Part shown: in pieces, positions 25,601-38,700 of the stretch
Layout: each line of letters starts with the position of its first letter
How positions within the stretch are numbered: the first letter of the stretch is position 1
Origin: Haemonchus contortus
Lineage: Eukaryota > Nematoda > Chromadorea > Rhabditida > Trichostrongylidae
Reading direction: 5' to 3'
Length of the DNA: 64,000 nt
Assembly: GCA_000469685.2 (NCBI GenBank)
Contig: LS997566.1
Coordinates: forward strand, 45,929,442-45,993,441
The notes under the pieces: generated by a model
Database searches by the model: none
Seen by the model: the letters and a program-made list of their open reading frames with translations, nothing else
Told to the model about the DNA's origin: nothing
Made by a program: the position numbers and the translations under genes

Positions 25601-26882
25601 GAAACGTGATACATCAGCGTCAAAAGAATTAGCCTTTTAGTGTATTCCCTGAGCATTTGGCTCTTCTCTTCATCAATGGGCTGTTGACAAAATCTTTGTC
25701 CATTTCCCCCTCATCCTGTTCTTGCCTTCAAATAGAAGATAAAGGATGGTTGATGTCTGACGATTACACTTAGGCGAATCTCAGTGCACCGGGCTCTTGA
25801 ACTAACAATCAGCTCTTCATTTCTTCAAGTGCAGTATAAAGTGTTTGGCGAGTGGTGCAATGAGGTCATTTTCAGGTATGGCAGAGATGGTATTGTACTT
25901 TTGCCCTATGAACTAATTTTCGGTGCTTTGGAAGGAAGAACATTTGCAGGTGTTTCAGCCAAGCTTTCGAGTCTACAGAGCTAGCGCGCTGTAGCCTTTC
26001 CACTTTGAGTCATGCCTTCATCTAAGCTTCAAAGCTTAGACTGCGCTTTAGACGGATGAACATGCAATCCGTGCCATTCAACACGCCGTAAAAAGGTGAT
26101 GATTGAAGTTCTCCAGTCAACGAAAATGCATAAGAGAATCCAGAATTTCGGGTTTCGTCATTGAACGAACAGCATGAATACAGATTAGTCCTGCCAGTGG
26201 GCAGGAAATCTTCTATTAATTGCTATAGCCCCCTATGCTTCCTACCCCATTCCTGCAGACAATCTTCAAGGCCGATCTGCAGCACAAGCCAGCGGTTCGC
26301 AAGTGAGGTGTACCAAACAGTTCATGGACTTTGTGGTGTCTGTTGGACCAGGTCGATATGACTTGATCGTTTGGGACGTTAATCAACATAGGGTGACTGT
26401 CAGTCTGATGATAGGACTTCTTACCAGATGCTCCGAATAGGAGACGACTCGAACTCGTCTGAGCCTCCCAAGGAAATCGGTTTCCTGAGGGACAGCAGGT
26501 GCGACAGATAATGCCAAGTTGATTCAATCCTATCTTAATGACCACTGCTAACGGCTATTGAGCTGAGGACGTTTTTCATTACCCATGGGTAGATTGATAT
26601 TTTTCATTGCTTGATGGATTCCTAAGAAGAGCGGAAGCTGTTGTTGACACTCCGATGAGGCGGAAGTTCAAGGACAAGCGGACGAGGGTAAAATCCTATA
26701 TACGTCTGCCTATAGTGTATCCGAAATATGGCCATCCGAGCGTTTTCTTCTTTCCAAGCCACTGTATAGTAGTATAAATGCTTAGATAGGCTATTACTGA
26801 CACCTTTTTGTTAGCTGTTGCCATTTCGTCCCTATACGCAATTCGAAAGTCTCACAAGGTTGACAAGTGGTGATCAGAACTA

Positions 26883-27040
26883 TAGGATCGGATGAGACTC
26901 GAACCCGTACCATGCTTTACCGGCACCATGCTTTTTATCTCTTACACTATTGGGAGAGCACAGTACGTAGACGGGTTCGATTCCCGTCCGAAGCCGAGGT
27001 TTTGCCCACAACCCGTCAACCCTGTGTGATGGCGATATTT
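26883..27040. repeat. Head-to-head pair of family B tRNA-like repeats
   Basis: 26883-26951 is a minus-strand tRNA-like head (AATAGTGTAAGAGATAA ... CGGGTTCGAGTCTC). Directly abutting it, 26950-27040 on the plus strand has the 3' half of another head (GACGGGTTCGATTCCCGTCC) followed by the family body (GTTTTGCCCACAACCCGTC). The two form an imperfect inverted repeat. Confidence 0.65.
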
Positions 27041-27044
27041 TGTG

Positions 27045-29690
27045 CCTCATGAGGGTTTTTAGGAAAAAATTCATTGTATTCGCTGGACCTGAGTTTCATC
27101 ATAGTCGCCTTCTCCAAAGGCCGGGATTCCACTGTCTATGGGGACAAAATCCGCTCTCGCCTCAGGTGGCAACCAACAGCAGGCTGAGATTCTGAAATTC
27201 TAGTCAAGTGGTGCTGAAAAATGACTTTAACATCAGCTGCTTTCCCACAATTGGTGATTCACACAAGCCTCCTACTGGCTTTGCAACTCGTGGGGAGGTT
27301 TGAATTTGCGATATACCCCGTCAGGAATTTTTCAGTAACACTGCAGGTGTTTTATACTGTTTCATGAGTTTTCTAGGTTACGATGTTTTGACGAGCTGAT
27401 CACCAGACTTTCTGTTAATCATTCTTCCGTCTGATTTCAGTAATTCAGCTGGGTTGTGCTTTTGCAATGTGCATTTGGTCATGCATTTTGTGGAAGTTAT
27501 AATCGCAAGCAATATTTACTACGTAACTTTTCCAATTTCAAAATAATTATTCAACTTTTACTTATAACGAACATTTTTCAGCAACAGATTTATTTTGCTT
27601 TGAATTGCTTTGAAAACTGTTTGCGTTGCTAATGAGCCTGCGCTTTACATGGTTCTTGAAGAGCTCTAGGTGTTTTCTGCATCATATAAGCCGATACTTT
27701 TGTGATTAGCTAATGCAGTTGGGATCACCAAGGATACTCCCCATAAATCAGTGCCGTTTAAGTTCCTCGGCTAAGTCCTCTGGAATCTAAGGAAACGGCT
27801 AGAAGGTTTAAAAATAAATGAGTTACTCTGGAAGGGGCCTATCTTGTTGTTGTGAGAGCAACGGATGAGTCAATCGGAGTCGACGAGCATAATTTTAATT
27901 TTAAAATTTATTTCCAGAAAAAAAAGTCGCATTAACTAGAGTCAAATGAGAAATGGACTGAAAATAGTAAATGAACTATACTTGAATGTTAAGCAATAAG
28001 TTGAATTATTGAGGATGGATCGAATCGCTGGTCTATCACAAAAAGATCTTTCCAGTAATAATTTATTTATATTCCACTGTGTAATCGGAAAAATTATTTT
28101 CTAGTTTTTCCTTTACAAATCTCTTTTTTCTCCACTCCGATTCTTCCAAAAATTCTCAAAGACTTTCCAATCTTCTCAAATTCCTTGGAAATTGAAGGAT
28201 TCGAATGAAATATTCATGGAATTCAGTATTTTAATCCACTTTAAAGTAACGAATTCTTAGGGAAAAAACGCCAATCCCTTCCGAAGCTTCCTTTACAAAT
28301 TTTCTTTTCCGAAAATCAATAAAAATTGGATTTGTTAGATGCGTTTTCGATACAAAACATTTCTGGGACTCCAGAGCTGTCTCTTCCAGGAGGACCACCT
28401 CCATTTTATAGGGACTATTGTCCAATGAATAAAAGCTATTTATTCATTAGACAATAGTACCTAGCTAGCTAGAGGAGTCCCAAATTTTTTTTCGAGAACT
28501 TCTTGGGTAAGGATTTCCCCCCAATAAGCCCATGTTCGTACGAGTATTACTTCCCATCTTGGCATGGCCACTTCCAATCAAGACCTATTCCTGAAATCTT
28601 ATCAATATTGCAGAACTCATGTTAGGTGTATGGTAGGTGTTGATCATGAAATATCACTTCTCGGAAAGATCTCGCTCACTTGGCTCCGATCAATTTGGGC
28701 CGCGCCACGTACTTGGCTTTTGTTTAGATTTGTGCTAGTGTTTGGAAGCGTACTTCACCTGTACAGAACGCAAACAACTTCACATGAGGATGTTCTGCAC
28801 GTAAATTAGCTATAGGACAGCTCAAAATCAGGAAAAAAGTACCTGGGTTGCCTTTCAGAGAAAGTATCCTTCAACTGAGTGGTAACTCTAGCTCAAGCAT
28901 ATCTATTCAATTTTTTTCGTGCTCGGAAGATTTTGCATAACAGGGCGATGGGCCAGGTAATACTGTCGACAAAATCGTCAAATGGGATACGAGTTTGTGT
29001 CCTTAGGCCTTTACTCTGCTTGTTTGCTGAGATTGCTTTGGAATTTCCTGAAGTATTAAGCCAGACAATTTTTATCCAATTGTTGACCTTAATGTTGACC
29101 TTAAAGCCTGAAATTAAAAGGTCATTTCATTTCTTTCCTCTTTTCTTATTCAATAGAAGCGATTTTTTAATTAAAAGGAATGTCTGCTCATTCATTTACT
29201 TGAGACAAGTGAGCAGCTGAATGTCAATACTTTTCATGAGATTAAGTCATTTCCCATTCAACACCCTCAATAACAAACTTTCACCCTCGAAGGTAGTAAT
29301 TATTGTCCGCTCACACAACAAGGGACTCCCTCGAATCGATTCTTACGCACGCAAATTCTACACACTGGTTTAATTGCGATAGTTTTTCGGTTTTAATGGC
29401 AATTATTTGTTATTTGTTGTTTACTCTTTAGATTTTTATGAGATTTTTGATCATACAACTATTTACAAGAAGATTCAGCTTTTCTAGAAGCAGAACTTCT
29501 TCGCCATCCTCCAAACTATTTTAAGAAACTTCATAAAGAAAGCTTTCAGACATCTGTCAGTTAAAAAAAGTAGGCAAGTCGGGAAATAGACAAGTTTTGC
29601 CGTTCCCTCCCGTCCATTTTCCTGCTCAATTTGATTCTTTAGATGAGTTTTGATGGTGGGTGCTTGAGTAAAGGGTTCCTAAGTAGACGA
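27045..29690. other. Intergenic, no gene found
   Basis: Only the inverted repeat at 28.4 kb stands out. The 113-codon frame at 28879-29220 is hydrophobic and AT-driven, without splice or family support. Confidence 0.45.
28414..28453. repeat. Near-perfect inverted repeat, about 18-bp arms
   Basis: ACTATTGTCCAATGAATAAA at 28414-28433 pairs with TTTATTCATTAGACAATAGT ending at 28458, with one mismatch and a short AGCTA spacer. Possible mini-foldback element in intergenic DNA. Confidence 0.75.
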
Positions 29691-29691
29691 A

Positions 29692-30437
29692 AAGAAAAAA
29701 AAACAATAGTGGGATACGCCACGTACTCTAATTCTGTTGGGTTGTTTGAAAGGGAGTCCGACTTGTTGAAAAGTCATGCATCTGACATGCAAAGGCTGAA
29801 ATTTTTAAAATTAAATATCTAGTAGATAATTTAAAGCTAGAGCAAGGATTATACCTGATTTTCCCCCGAAAGATTCATTTGCTAATCTTGAGAGGGATGG
29901 AAAAGAGAGTGAGTCGAGCGTTTCGATTTTTTTATAGGTTTCACGAGATTCCTGGCAAGGTTTTAGGGGTAGCAAGTACATAATTCGTCTAGGAACGATG
30001 GAAAATTTTATATGAAAAGGTGTTTTCTGCCTTCATACACTTTATGGAACTAATTTTTACCTTCCCTTCTACTTTCCCGAACACCCAAAGACTTACGGTA
30101 ATAACGTTTCCAACAACAACACGACTTTTTGAATCTTGACGCCTTTTTCATCAAACTCTTCGTTTTACACTCACTGCTAACTTCTACTTATAGAACCGAC
30201 GCCAGACACTATTATTATCGTGATTACCTAACAATTTTTGCGTTTAGTGGAATTCAAAGACACAAATATGTAGTGATGGTATTTCACAATTCACGGAATA
30301 CTTTTTTTGGTAAGAAACTCTGTTCTTGAAAACGTGATATTTATTATTTATTTATTTATTTATTTATTTAGACAAGAAAAAAAAACAATAGTGGGATACG
30401 CCACGTACTCTAATTCTGTTGGGTTGTTTGAAAGGGA
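29692..30437. repeat. Identical 64-bp direct repeats flanking 618 bp
   Basis: 29692-29755 and 30374-30437 are identical over 64 bp, beginning AAGAAAAAAAAACAATAG and including GGGATACGCCACGTACTC. The 618 bp between them has no coding content that I can support and ends in a TTTA simple repeat. Confidence 0.85.
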
Positions 30438-30596
30438 TATGATATGATGTTATAGCGTAAAATAACCTTGTCGTAGTGCATGAATTGTGCATCTAAGCTC
30501 TATGGCTTATCAGAGGCCATAAAGAAATTAGATGCAGATTTTGGGTCAAAGAAAGGCCAGAAATGGACTGCATAACTTCAGTATTCAAGTCATTGG

Positions 30597-30870
30597 CGGA
30601 GGTGGTGTGGTAGCGAGTGGCGCACTTCACAAACGCATGTTCCAGGATCGTTTCACCCAAGGCAACCGAGCTTTCCACCCTCCAGCATCGGTTAGTTGGT
30701 ATCAGACTCGTCTGGGAGGACAAAAGCACTGCCTTGTAGATCGACTGGCCACTGCGAGCCATTGTATAGGCCACATAGGCATTCAATATGCCACTACGAT
30801 TCTGAATGGAAGCCGAATGCATGGGTGCACCCTTCTGACGGGATTGATTGACGACCCAAAACTTTATTCT
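30597..30870 (+). repeat. SINE family A copy, inverted relative to the one at 31.2 kb
   Basis: Plus-strand head GGCGGAGGTGGTGTGGTAGC followed by the family body (GGTATCAGACTCGTCTGGGA, then ATTGTATAGGCCACATAGGC). The copies at 30597-30870 and 31215-31530 lie about 345 bp apart in opposite orientation. Open frames of about 110 codons on both strands here are by-products of the repeat. Confidence 0.75.
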
Positions 30871-31214
30871 TCAAAGTTCAAGTAGACAGTGCCAATAAAC
30901 ATATATTAGGAGCCGTCAATCAACTTGCACCATTTGCTTCGCCCCTTTTTCAACTGCGAAGCTTTACTTGTCGTGGAATTTCATGGAATTTCTTACACTA
31001 ATTTCTCTTATGAGCGTTACTGCCATTTCAGTCGTCCTTCAAATTGTCTAACTTCGAAAAAGCAGAATTTCTTTCCCTTACAAGAGTCATTGCTGAGCGA
31101 TGAGTGTAAGAGTCGACAAACTCAAGAGTTAGGACGGTTTGTAAGTTCATTAAAGTAAAGTACGCAAATGGCAGCAGCTTTCTATCCATTATAAGTGAGG
31201 CCATGATAAAATAT

Positions 31215-31530
31215 TAGGATAAAGGATAAAGGATAAAGTTTTTGGCGTTAATCAATTTCGTCTAAGGGATGCGCCCCCGCACTCGACTTCCATTCAGGAT
31301 CGTAGTGGCGTAATGAGTGCGTATGTGGCCTATACAATGACTTGCGGTGGCCAGCCGATGTACAAGTCAGTGCTTTTATCCTCCCAGACGAATCTGGTAC
31401 CGATTCACCGACCCCGGAGGGATGGAAGGCTTGGTTGGCCTAGGCGGGCATCGATCCGGGATTCGACCCCTGACCGTGCGTGTGATATATGTAGTGCGCC
31501 ACTTGCCATTACACCACCTCCGCCCTTTGA
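31215..31530 (-). repeat. tRNA-derived SINE family A, most complete copy
   Basis: About 315 bp. On the minus strand it starts with a tRNA-like head (GGCGGAGGTGGTGTAATGGC, then GGGGTCGAATCCCGGATCG as B box). It continues with a body containing an ACCAAGCCTTCC block and ends in a short (TTTATCC)n tail, visible on the plus strand as AGGATAAAGGATAAAGG. The simple-repeat tail is typical of SINEs. Confidence 0.78.
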
Positions 31531-31534
31531 TAAA

Positions 31535-34500
31535 ATATGATAAAATATTATTACATATTATTCAGGTTAAAATGCATCCTCATTGACCCTTAACTGATCG
31601 ATTGGCACGTGTATTTTGACTATATTTGATTGGAATCCTTCAAAATTTATTCACTAGACAACCTATGGGGACCCTCTGAGCTATAGGGGAGTTTGCTGGA
31701 TCCTCCAAGGCGGTGCTTTAGCCTGCAGTCAATTTTTTAGCAGCTGTGTGTCTAGACGTGTTCTCATTTGCTAATGGCTAGGACAAATTGAGTTTTTCCG
31801 ATGTCTCTTCTTCTCCTCGTTATCGACTTTTCCTGATACTCCTGGAAAGAAAATTGTCGTACACTTCCAAGTAGTCTTAGATGTTCCGGTCACAAGTACT
31901 TTGTCATGTGGTAACTACTGGTAAGAAGCGCTTCTTGCAAGGTAGACGAATTTCTCGAGATAGGTTAGACCTATGAAAAGCTTATTTTCAGCCGCGGAAT
32001 TGGCTTTTTGTTTTTTTCACTCCCAAACACCCCAATCAATCTTGTAAAATCTGATAATGTGACTTCAGTCCTTTACTCAATGAACAAACTGAAGCGGTTT
32101 CCCTATCACCCCATGAAGTATGACCGCAGCAATCACATTCCTAATTCTATTATGGACCTAAGTGGGCCTTAAAATTGGGAAAATAATATCCCATAAATTC
32201 ACATAATAAAAAATACTTCTCAGAAATTTCTCCACATAGAAGACTTCGAATGCCGACTTCTTCATAAAATTTGAGAAGCTCATGTCTGAAGACCATCAGA
32301 AAAACTTGTTTTTTGTGTAGCACGGTTGCAGCTTAGTGTCGTAGAGTGCGATGTGTTTTCCGTGAATACCTTGCGTCTACTGCATTTTGTCTTACGGCTA
32401 CATATTGCCACTGTAGGAAAAAGCTTCACTTTTTTCACCCCCTCAATTTTCATTCTGAATCTCACTACAAACGTTTCTCTAGCTTCACATTGGGCCTTTA
32501 ACCAAAAAGGAATTGAGCCAATTATTGGAGCTAAATTCTCATCTATCACCTGTCCTACTACAGTCAGGGTATTGCAGAGGGTATTGAGATGGCTAGTCAT
32601 TATTGGTGTGCATTTTTAGTTATTTTTGCCCCATAGAATGATATTTCCTTCCCGAAAATGACCAATGACCAATCACCTAATGATTGGACAATGACGCTAA
32701 ATCGTGTAGAGGCTTATGGGGGAAGTTCAGGCGAACTGGATAGGCGTGCTTGTCATATTGGGAACCCATTTAGCATGATGCTCAGTGATCATTCTCGACA
32801 AATTGTTACCGTCGCCAAGCTTTCTTGTTTGGCGATATACTGCATGATTTTCTGGCACTTCCGGAATTGCTTTGTCACTTGTGTTCTTTGTCCTTCTATG
32901 TTGACAGCACTTCTTTCTTCTAGTCCACGATGCATTACCAAAAATCATGTTCCACCTTCCACCTCGATGTGTATAAAAAGATCTTCAACCTTAGTGGGTC
33001 TGTCATTATTCCCATACACCAAGCTGGGAGATATTTCTTTCTCTGCTGAACGACTATCGAATTTCTGCCTGAGAGAATGTATTGAGTTGAAGTCTCCCAT
33101 TTGGTCAGGATTCGCCTAGAAAAGAGCGGTAGGCTCACCATCACATCAGCGGCTCCGAGACGCTATACTGGACTTTTGTATTCCAAAAACTCACATGACG
33201 CAATCGACGCAATCAGATTATCCCCTCACCTGTCAATAAGGGCTGTTCACTCAAACGTAGCTGACCTTTTTTTCATTTATAAGGTTATTACATAGTACGT
33301 TTATAGTAAGTAATAAGTTATAGTACGTCATAATGTACTAATAATATTATATTCGTAAAAATTGATTGATACACGGAAATGTCTACTGTATTCTGCCTTC
33401 TACTCGAGCAACTCACGTTTGGGATGGAGTTGCAATCGTGAATGGGATACCAATGTGCGTGGCGCATTCCTGAAATAGCGAATAGGAAACTGCTTACTGA
33501 AAACCTACTGGAACCTCGGACTTGGAAAAGATATTTTCAGTCAAGCCGTATTGCAACAGATGACAAAAATCAAACATCAACGAAAGCCCACATATCAAAG
33601 GGGCAGTTCCATGCCATAAATCCATTGTTACAACTCCACCGAATCCTTTTTTCTGGCGCATTCTTCTGTTATTCCATGCGAATGCCTCATTTGATGATGA
33701 TTAACTCGTCCCGTCATCCCTTTGGTAACTCTTGTTGTTGAGTTGCAATGTTCAATTGGCCACTGGCCACCCCCTTTTTGGAGCAGTCAATTCCCAATTT
33801 TTGGCTACTTTAGACCCTTACAGTACTTTTTCTCAGGAAATGGCATTTTTCTGGCACTGTCACCCGATCAAGTCACCGTATGGCTTTTTCATAGCTGGGA
33901 TAGGAGTCACCTCGCAACTAAATTCAATTGCGTTTTTAATTTCTATTTGAAATTTGTTTTTATAAGCTCAAAAGACAAGAGTACCTTTTGGAGATCGAGG
34001 ACGTGAAGCATCAATGATGATAAAAGGAAAAACATTATTTTGCATCACCATTTTTACTCTCTAAGGAATTACAGAACGTTCAATTATAACGATCCAGAAA
34101 ACCTGTTTGAAAGTAAACATGTCTGACAGCAGTAGTAGTTAGCATCCAGAACAGGAGAGGCTAGGGTTTTTGTGGAGTTGCAGGTTATCAAAGCCTCAAT
34201 CTGTCTGGCAATTTACTCAATGTAAAAGTAAATCGATTAAAAAGCTAGTTGTTTGTGAATGAACCCCGTAGTTGATGAACTTGGTCCCTTCCCTACGATC
34301 CCTGGAATGGTTTCCCTTGTGTTCTGAAGTACTTGTGAGTAGTGAACTAATTTTTGAACACTAAACCAGTGCTTTCACTTTACGTTCAGACTGGCAATCC
34401 TCTCTAAGGAATTCTTCCATCAACATTAGAAGAGTATAATATGTATCCAATGAACATCCCATTCTCTAATTGGTCTTAATAATCTCGTCCAACTGCTTTT

Positions 34501-35165
34501 ATATTTCAGTCTATCACTTTTTTTCTATCCGTCAAACCTGCTCAAGCTGTAATCTAGCCTATTCGGACTTCCTTTTCACTTGCTTTGAAACATTGTTGAG
34601 TATGTTCGATCGAATAAACGGGTAAATAATCAGGCAGATTCTAATTTACTCCAAATACCAGCTCGATCAATCTTCGAGAGTCTCCGAAACTGCGAACCAT
34701 TGATAAAAGTGCCAATAAAAAAATAACTTTTCGCCCATTCCAATACGCCTCTGAAGTATCCATCATAGTTTTAAGGGGAACTCTTTTTAACGAAATAATT
34801 GTAATTTGCTGCTACGGCCAGGGATTGTAGTAATGGGTAAGCCTAACATTGTGATGAAATCGGACACGTCAATATATCCCTTCAAGTTTTCGCCCCACAA
34901 CACGACATTGCTTCTTCTCCTCCACCTCCTCCTACTGCGATTTACTCAGACCTTAGCTTGTTCTACATATTGAAATAATTTTTTGCGATACTTATTCATA
35001 CCAGAAACTGCAAAACTCGCTTACTCTGTATTTGTCTGGGAATGATTTCGTCGTAATGAAGAGGAACTGCGTGGGAGCGCCGAGTATGTGCAAACCAGTC
35101 TAAGGGCTTTCCCGAAAGATATCGTACCAATTGAAATTTCATCAAAAGATGGAAAGTATTGTTAG
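31535..35165. other. Intergenic, overlapping unsupported open frames
   Basis: Frames of 97-153 codons on both strands at 32.3-33.1 kb overlap each other. None shows a known domain. A decayed transposon is possible. Confidence 0.4.
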
Positions 35166-35169
35166 TCAA

Positions 35170-35243
35170 TTACAGGGCAGAGATTCGATCCCGGTCCGGT
35201 TGTGCTGTAACGATGCTACTTGCCAATACTACCAAAGCACCCA
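35170..35243 (-). repeat. tRNA-like SINE head next to the palindromic MITE
   Basis: Read on the minus strand, it has an A-box-like TTTGGTAGTATTGGCAAG and a B-box-like GGGATCGAATC at tRNA-like spacing. It ends 11 bp from the TTA duplication of the MITE. It does not fold into a full cloverleaf by eye, so I treat it as a tRNA-derived repeat. Confidence 0.5.
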
Positions 35244-35256
35244 TTGATATCGCTTA

Positions 35257-35747
35257 CCAGGGAGGGGTAGTCTACTTATCTTGGAACTTTGAATTCAGAC
35301 CCAAATGAATCGATAGAGTTTTGAATGCTGTTTACGAAAATGGAAATTAAAAGTGCAAAATGATTCTCCTTAAAAAGTTATGGGAGCCCGAATTTTGCTC
35401 GACAGTAATATCAATTATCTAAAGAAATGTCAGAAAACGTTTAGAGAGCCTTTGATAAAATGAAAAAACACTTTGCAAAAGTGCGGACAATGGCGGGGAG
35501 GGACCCCTCATTTTACGCCCACGAAGCGCGACCACTACCACTAGGTCACGTGGGCGTTTGATATGGAAGCGACGAGTTCGCATATCCAATTGATATTACT
35601 TTCAAGCAAAATTCGGTCCCCCATAACTTTTTAAGGAGAACCATTTTGCAGTTTTAATTTCCATTTTCTTAAACAGCATTCAGAGCTCTATCGATTCATC
35701 TGGGTCTGAATTCAAAGTTCCAAGATAAGTAGGCTACCCCTCCCTGG
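35257..35747. mobile_element. Long-TIR (palindromic) MITE with TTA target duplication
   Basis: 491-bp element whose two arms (about 35257-35420 and 35585-35747) are inverted copies, roughly 93-95% identical by eye over about 160 bp, with ends CCAGGGAGGGGTAG. It is flanked by TTA at 35254-35256 and 35748-35750. A 3-bp TTA duplication is typical of PIF/Harbinger-type elements. The central 165 bp is not palindromic overall but contains CGCCCACG...CGTGGGCG around a tRNA A-box-like motif (minus strand, 35518-35560). No transposase. Confidence 0.88.
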
Positions 35748-35754
35748 TTAGACA

Positions 35755-38700
35755 CCTGTTTTGTAAGTACCTTCCCTACCAAACAGCTGTCTAAAGCGAT
35801 AGTTCAAATCTAATCAATCCTGGAAGAAAGTAATCAAGACGTGCACGACTATCGATTGAATTTTAGTCCGTACCAATGGTGCTGACCGGAATTCGATCCA
35901 TCCGGAAAGTGTAACTTGTAAGTTTAGCTGCAGCTGATCTGCGTCATTTTTGTTTTTCGATCAGCTTGCATCGCACTTGTGGTATTTTCACATCTGTTTT
36001 GATGAATCTCGTGTTCTGCTTAGAAAACCCCCTTTACTTTTCTGCTACGTTTACTAGTTTTCAAATCAGGTATTCAGGAAGGTATTCATGAAGGTATTTT
36101 TCCACTCCTGACATTTTCTATGAGAGTCCTTTCCTGATTTTTTTTCATTTTTTCTCGAGTGTTCTGCGATTTTTTCATTTAACTCCTCACTCGATGACCG
36201 TTTTTTTTTGAAGCGTCTTATGTTTTTCATCGTGATCCATTTATGTTGACCTTACCGTTGGATTAGTTATGTTTATTTTTTCTTCAACAGGAAATCGTCC
36301 ATTGTTTTCAGTTGGTCTACTACTGACCTACGATATTCGATGATTTGCTCGATATCACTGGAAAGACTTTTTTAGCTAATGTCTGGAAATGAAAATGACA
36401 CGATTACGTGGCCACAACAAGTACAGGTTAGTACCGTAATTTTTGTATTACTACCGTAATCATTTTAGATTACCGTCTCTGATTACATGAACTGCTGATA
36501 TTTGTTTTCATAAAATACTGGAGTGCTTACAATCTTCAACTTGACAAAAGTTTTGTAGATCTCAGTTCAAAAGTGAAAAAAACGAGATTGCATTAAAAAG
36601 AAAATGTGGATACCTTCCTCCATAGTCCCGTGGATAAGAGCGGAAAGCCCACATACCTTAACTATGGGTTCGGTCCCTTACGACGCTCGCGCTTTCACTC
36701 ATATATCGAACAAACTTTTTAAGTTTTATTTGATAGAATCAATAAAGCATGAAAATAATAATTAGATGAATTTACAGGGACCATAAATGATAGATTACAA
36801 ATAAACGAATAGTATTCAAAGTCATTTTCTTTTTTTTTTTTTAAATTTTACCTTACTATAAAACGTTGAGCAAGTTGAGTGCATGGCGTACGCTCAACAG
36901 ATGTTAGTTAGGCTCCTTTATTTTGTTAACATTTTTCGGAAATTAGTCCATGTGTACCCAAAAGGCTTTCTAAGGCTCGATGAGCTTGGAAAGGACATCG
37001 TTAGCAAAGAAGAGATTATTTGCACTGTGCAAAATTTTAATGAAATTTCAGACGTCATCAGTTAAAATTATTTCAATATTACTTTCATGAACTAGCTTTT
37101 TTCGGACTTTCGAAAATTCTCAGCCTAACTGTCGAGAAACGTCGGTATCAGTTTCCCAGAGGGCATAAGAAGGACCCCATAGAGAAGCAAAGTCACGCAT
37201 TACGATTGCCCTCGAAATCAGCGTTGGAGCTCTTGATTGAGCTTTATTTCATTATTTTTTCTTTTATTCATGAACCTAATTCATCACGCCCAACTACATA
37301 AACACTGAGCTCGATAAAAGCAAAGGCCACGTTGTTGCTCCCGCGAGGGCGGAATATTAGTCGTAAAGAACCAAGCAAAGGTTTTCGAACAGTCACGGAC
37401 AGCTTGACCTATTCTGCGGAACGGATTGTTCCAATTTTTGGGCCCAAATGGGAAAGTGGCGTGACTAGCCGCCCACCTTTTCATTACTTTCGGCCGTAAA
37501 ATAGTTGATTAACATCGGTTATTGTTGGCGTGTAATGTCACTGGAACGACTGGTATTTGGGCTTGTAATTCCTCTGACATTATTTTTTATAGGTTTACTT
37601 CGAAATAGCGGTGTTTTGTAAAAGGAGCTGTATCGCCCGTGATTTTTCGACCCATTTACACAGAACTTCACGACTGATAGTACTGTAGGGATATGGACCC
37701 GCGCAGCATTTTCGCCGTTGCTTTGAATGCGTGGCGCATACTAGTCGAGCATTGAAACGTATTTGCTTCTATTTTGGAGTATCAGCGAAGAATTTCGATG
37801 ATCAAAGCAATATTTGCCGAGTATCTTCCCCATGCCTGCGTGGGAGGTAGTGGGAGTGTAAGCTTGCATGTGAGCGCTTTTGCAACGAATATCAGAGATC
37901 TCTGGCCACGGGGCAGTAATCGTCCTGGAAAGTTATTTTCAGCCTACGATGGCGTTTTTTCGATATCCCTAGGGATTGGTATAAACAACCTTAGATGTTA
38001 AGTACCAATGCGCTGTTCCAGTCATGATGAATACGCTCTCGCCAATGAGCTTTGCGTTAAGGGACTTCTCCTAGTACGTCAGCAATTCCACGGGGGCATG
38101 CATTGGAACGATGATGATCGTAAGCTACCCCTTATAGTACATCTTTGATGGGGTGTAAAGTGATTTTAAGGAATAACAGGCCGGGGAACTCACGGAGAGA
38201 ATTGGAGGGTAGCATTGAGGCATAGGGGACGGTAACAAAGTGAAATAGTGCGGAAGGCTAGGTGGTGCTCTGTTAAGATCGTGATTCAAATGCAGTTATC
38301 AAGTGACCCAAACTTGTTGTTTGTTTATTTGTTTATTCATTTATTTATACCTTCAGTTAAGGTCACCATCAGACGTGCGAGAATAAGAGTAAAATTATGT
38401 TTCAGTCTCTGGCAGTCAAAGCTCATTCAAAGCCTACGGTCGTTCCGCTTTCTCATGATTACCTACGATCCCAAACTCATTGCCATAATGACTTTATCGA
38501 GCTGCTGATGAAAATTCCCTTGAAATTGTCCAACCAATAAGTCGTGCTTTCATGGTCTTCGACTAGGGGGACCATTCAATTAGTGTAATGAACATTCACC
38601 TGTATCACCTTTGTCCCTTCGGTCGTTGATTTGCTAGAGCAGGATTTAGTAGCGTCTTCATTCGTTCATGTTGCGAGTTAAAGTAATCCAGTGGATCGCT

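Noticed and set aside
32280..33119. Gene at 32.3-33.1 kb (frames of 97-153 codons)
   Set aside because: Overlapping frames on both strands, no domain, no splice chain.
36883..37065. Small gene with a 60-codon frame
   Set aside because: No homologous domain, no splice partners, and the preceding T-tract is not tied to an acceptor.
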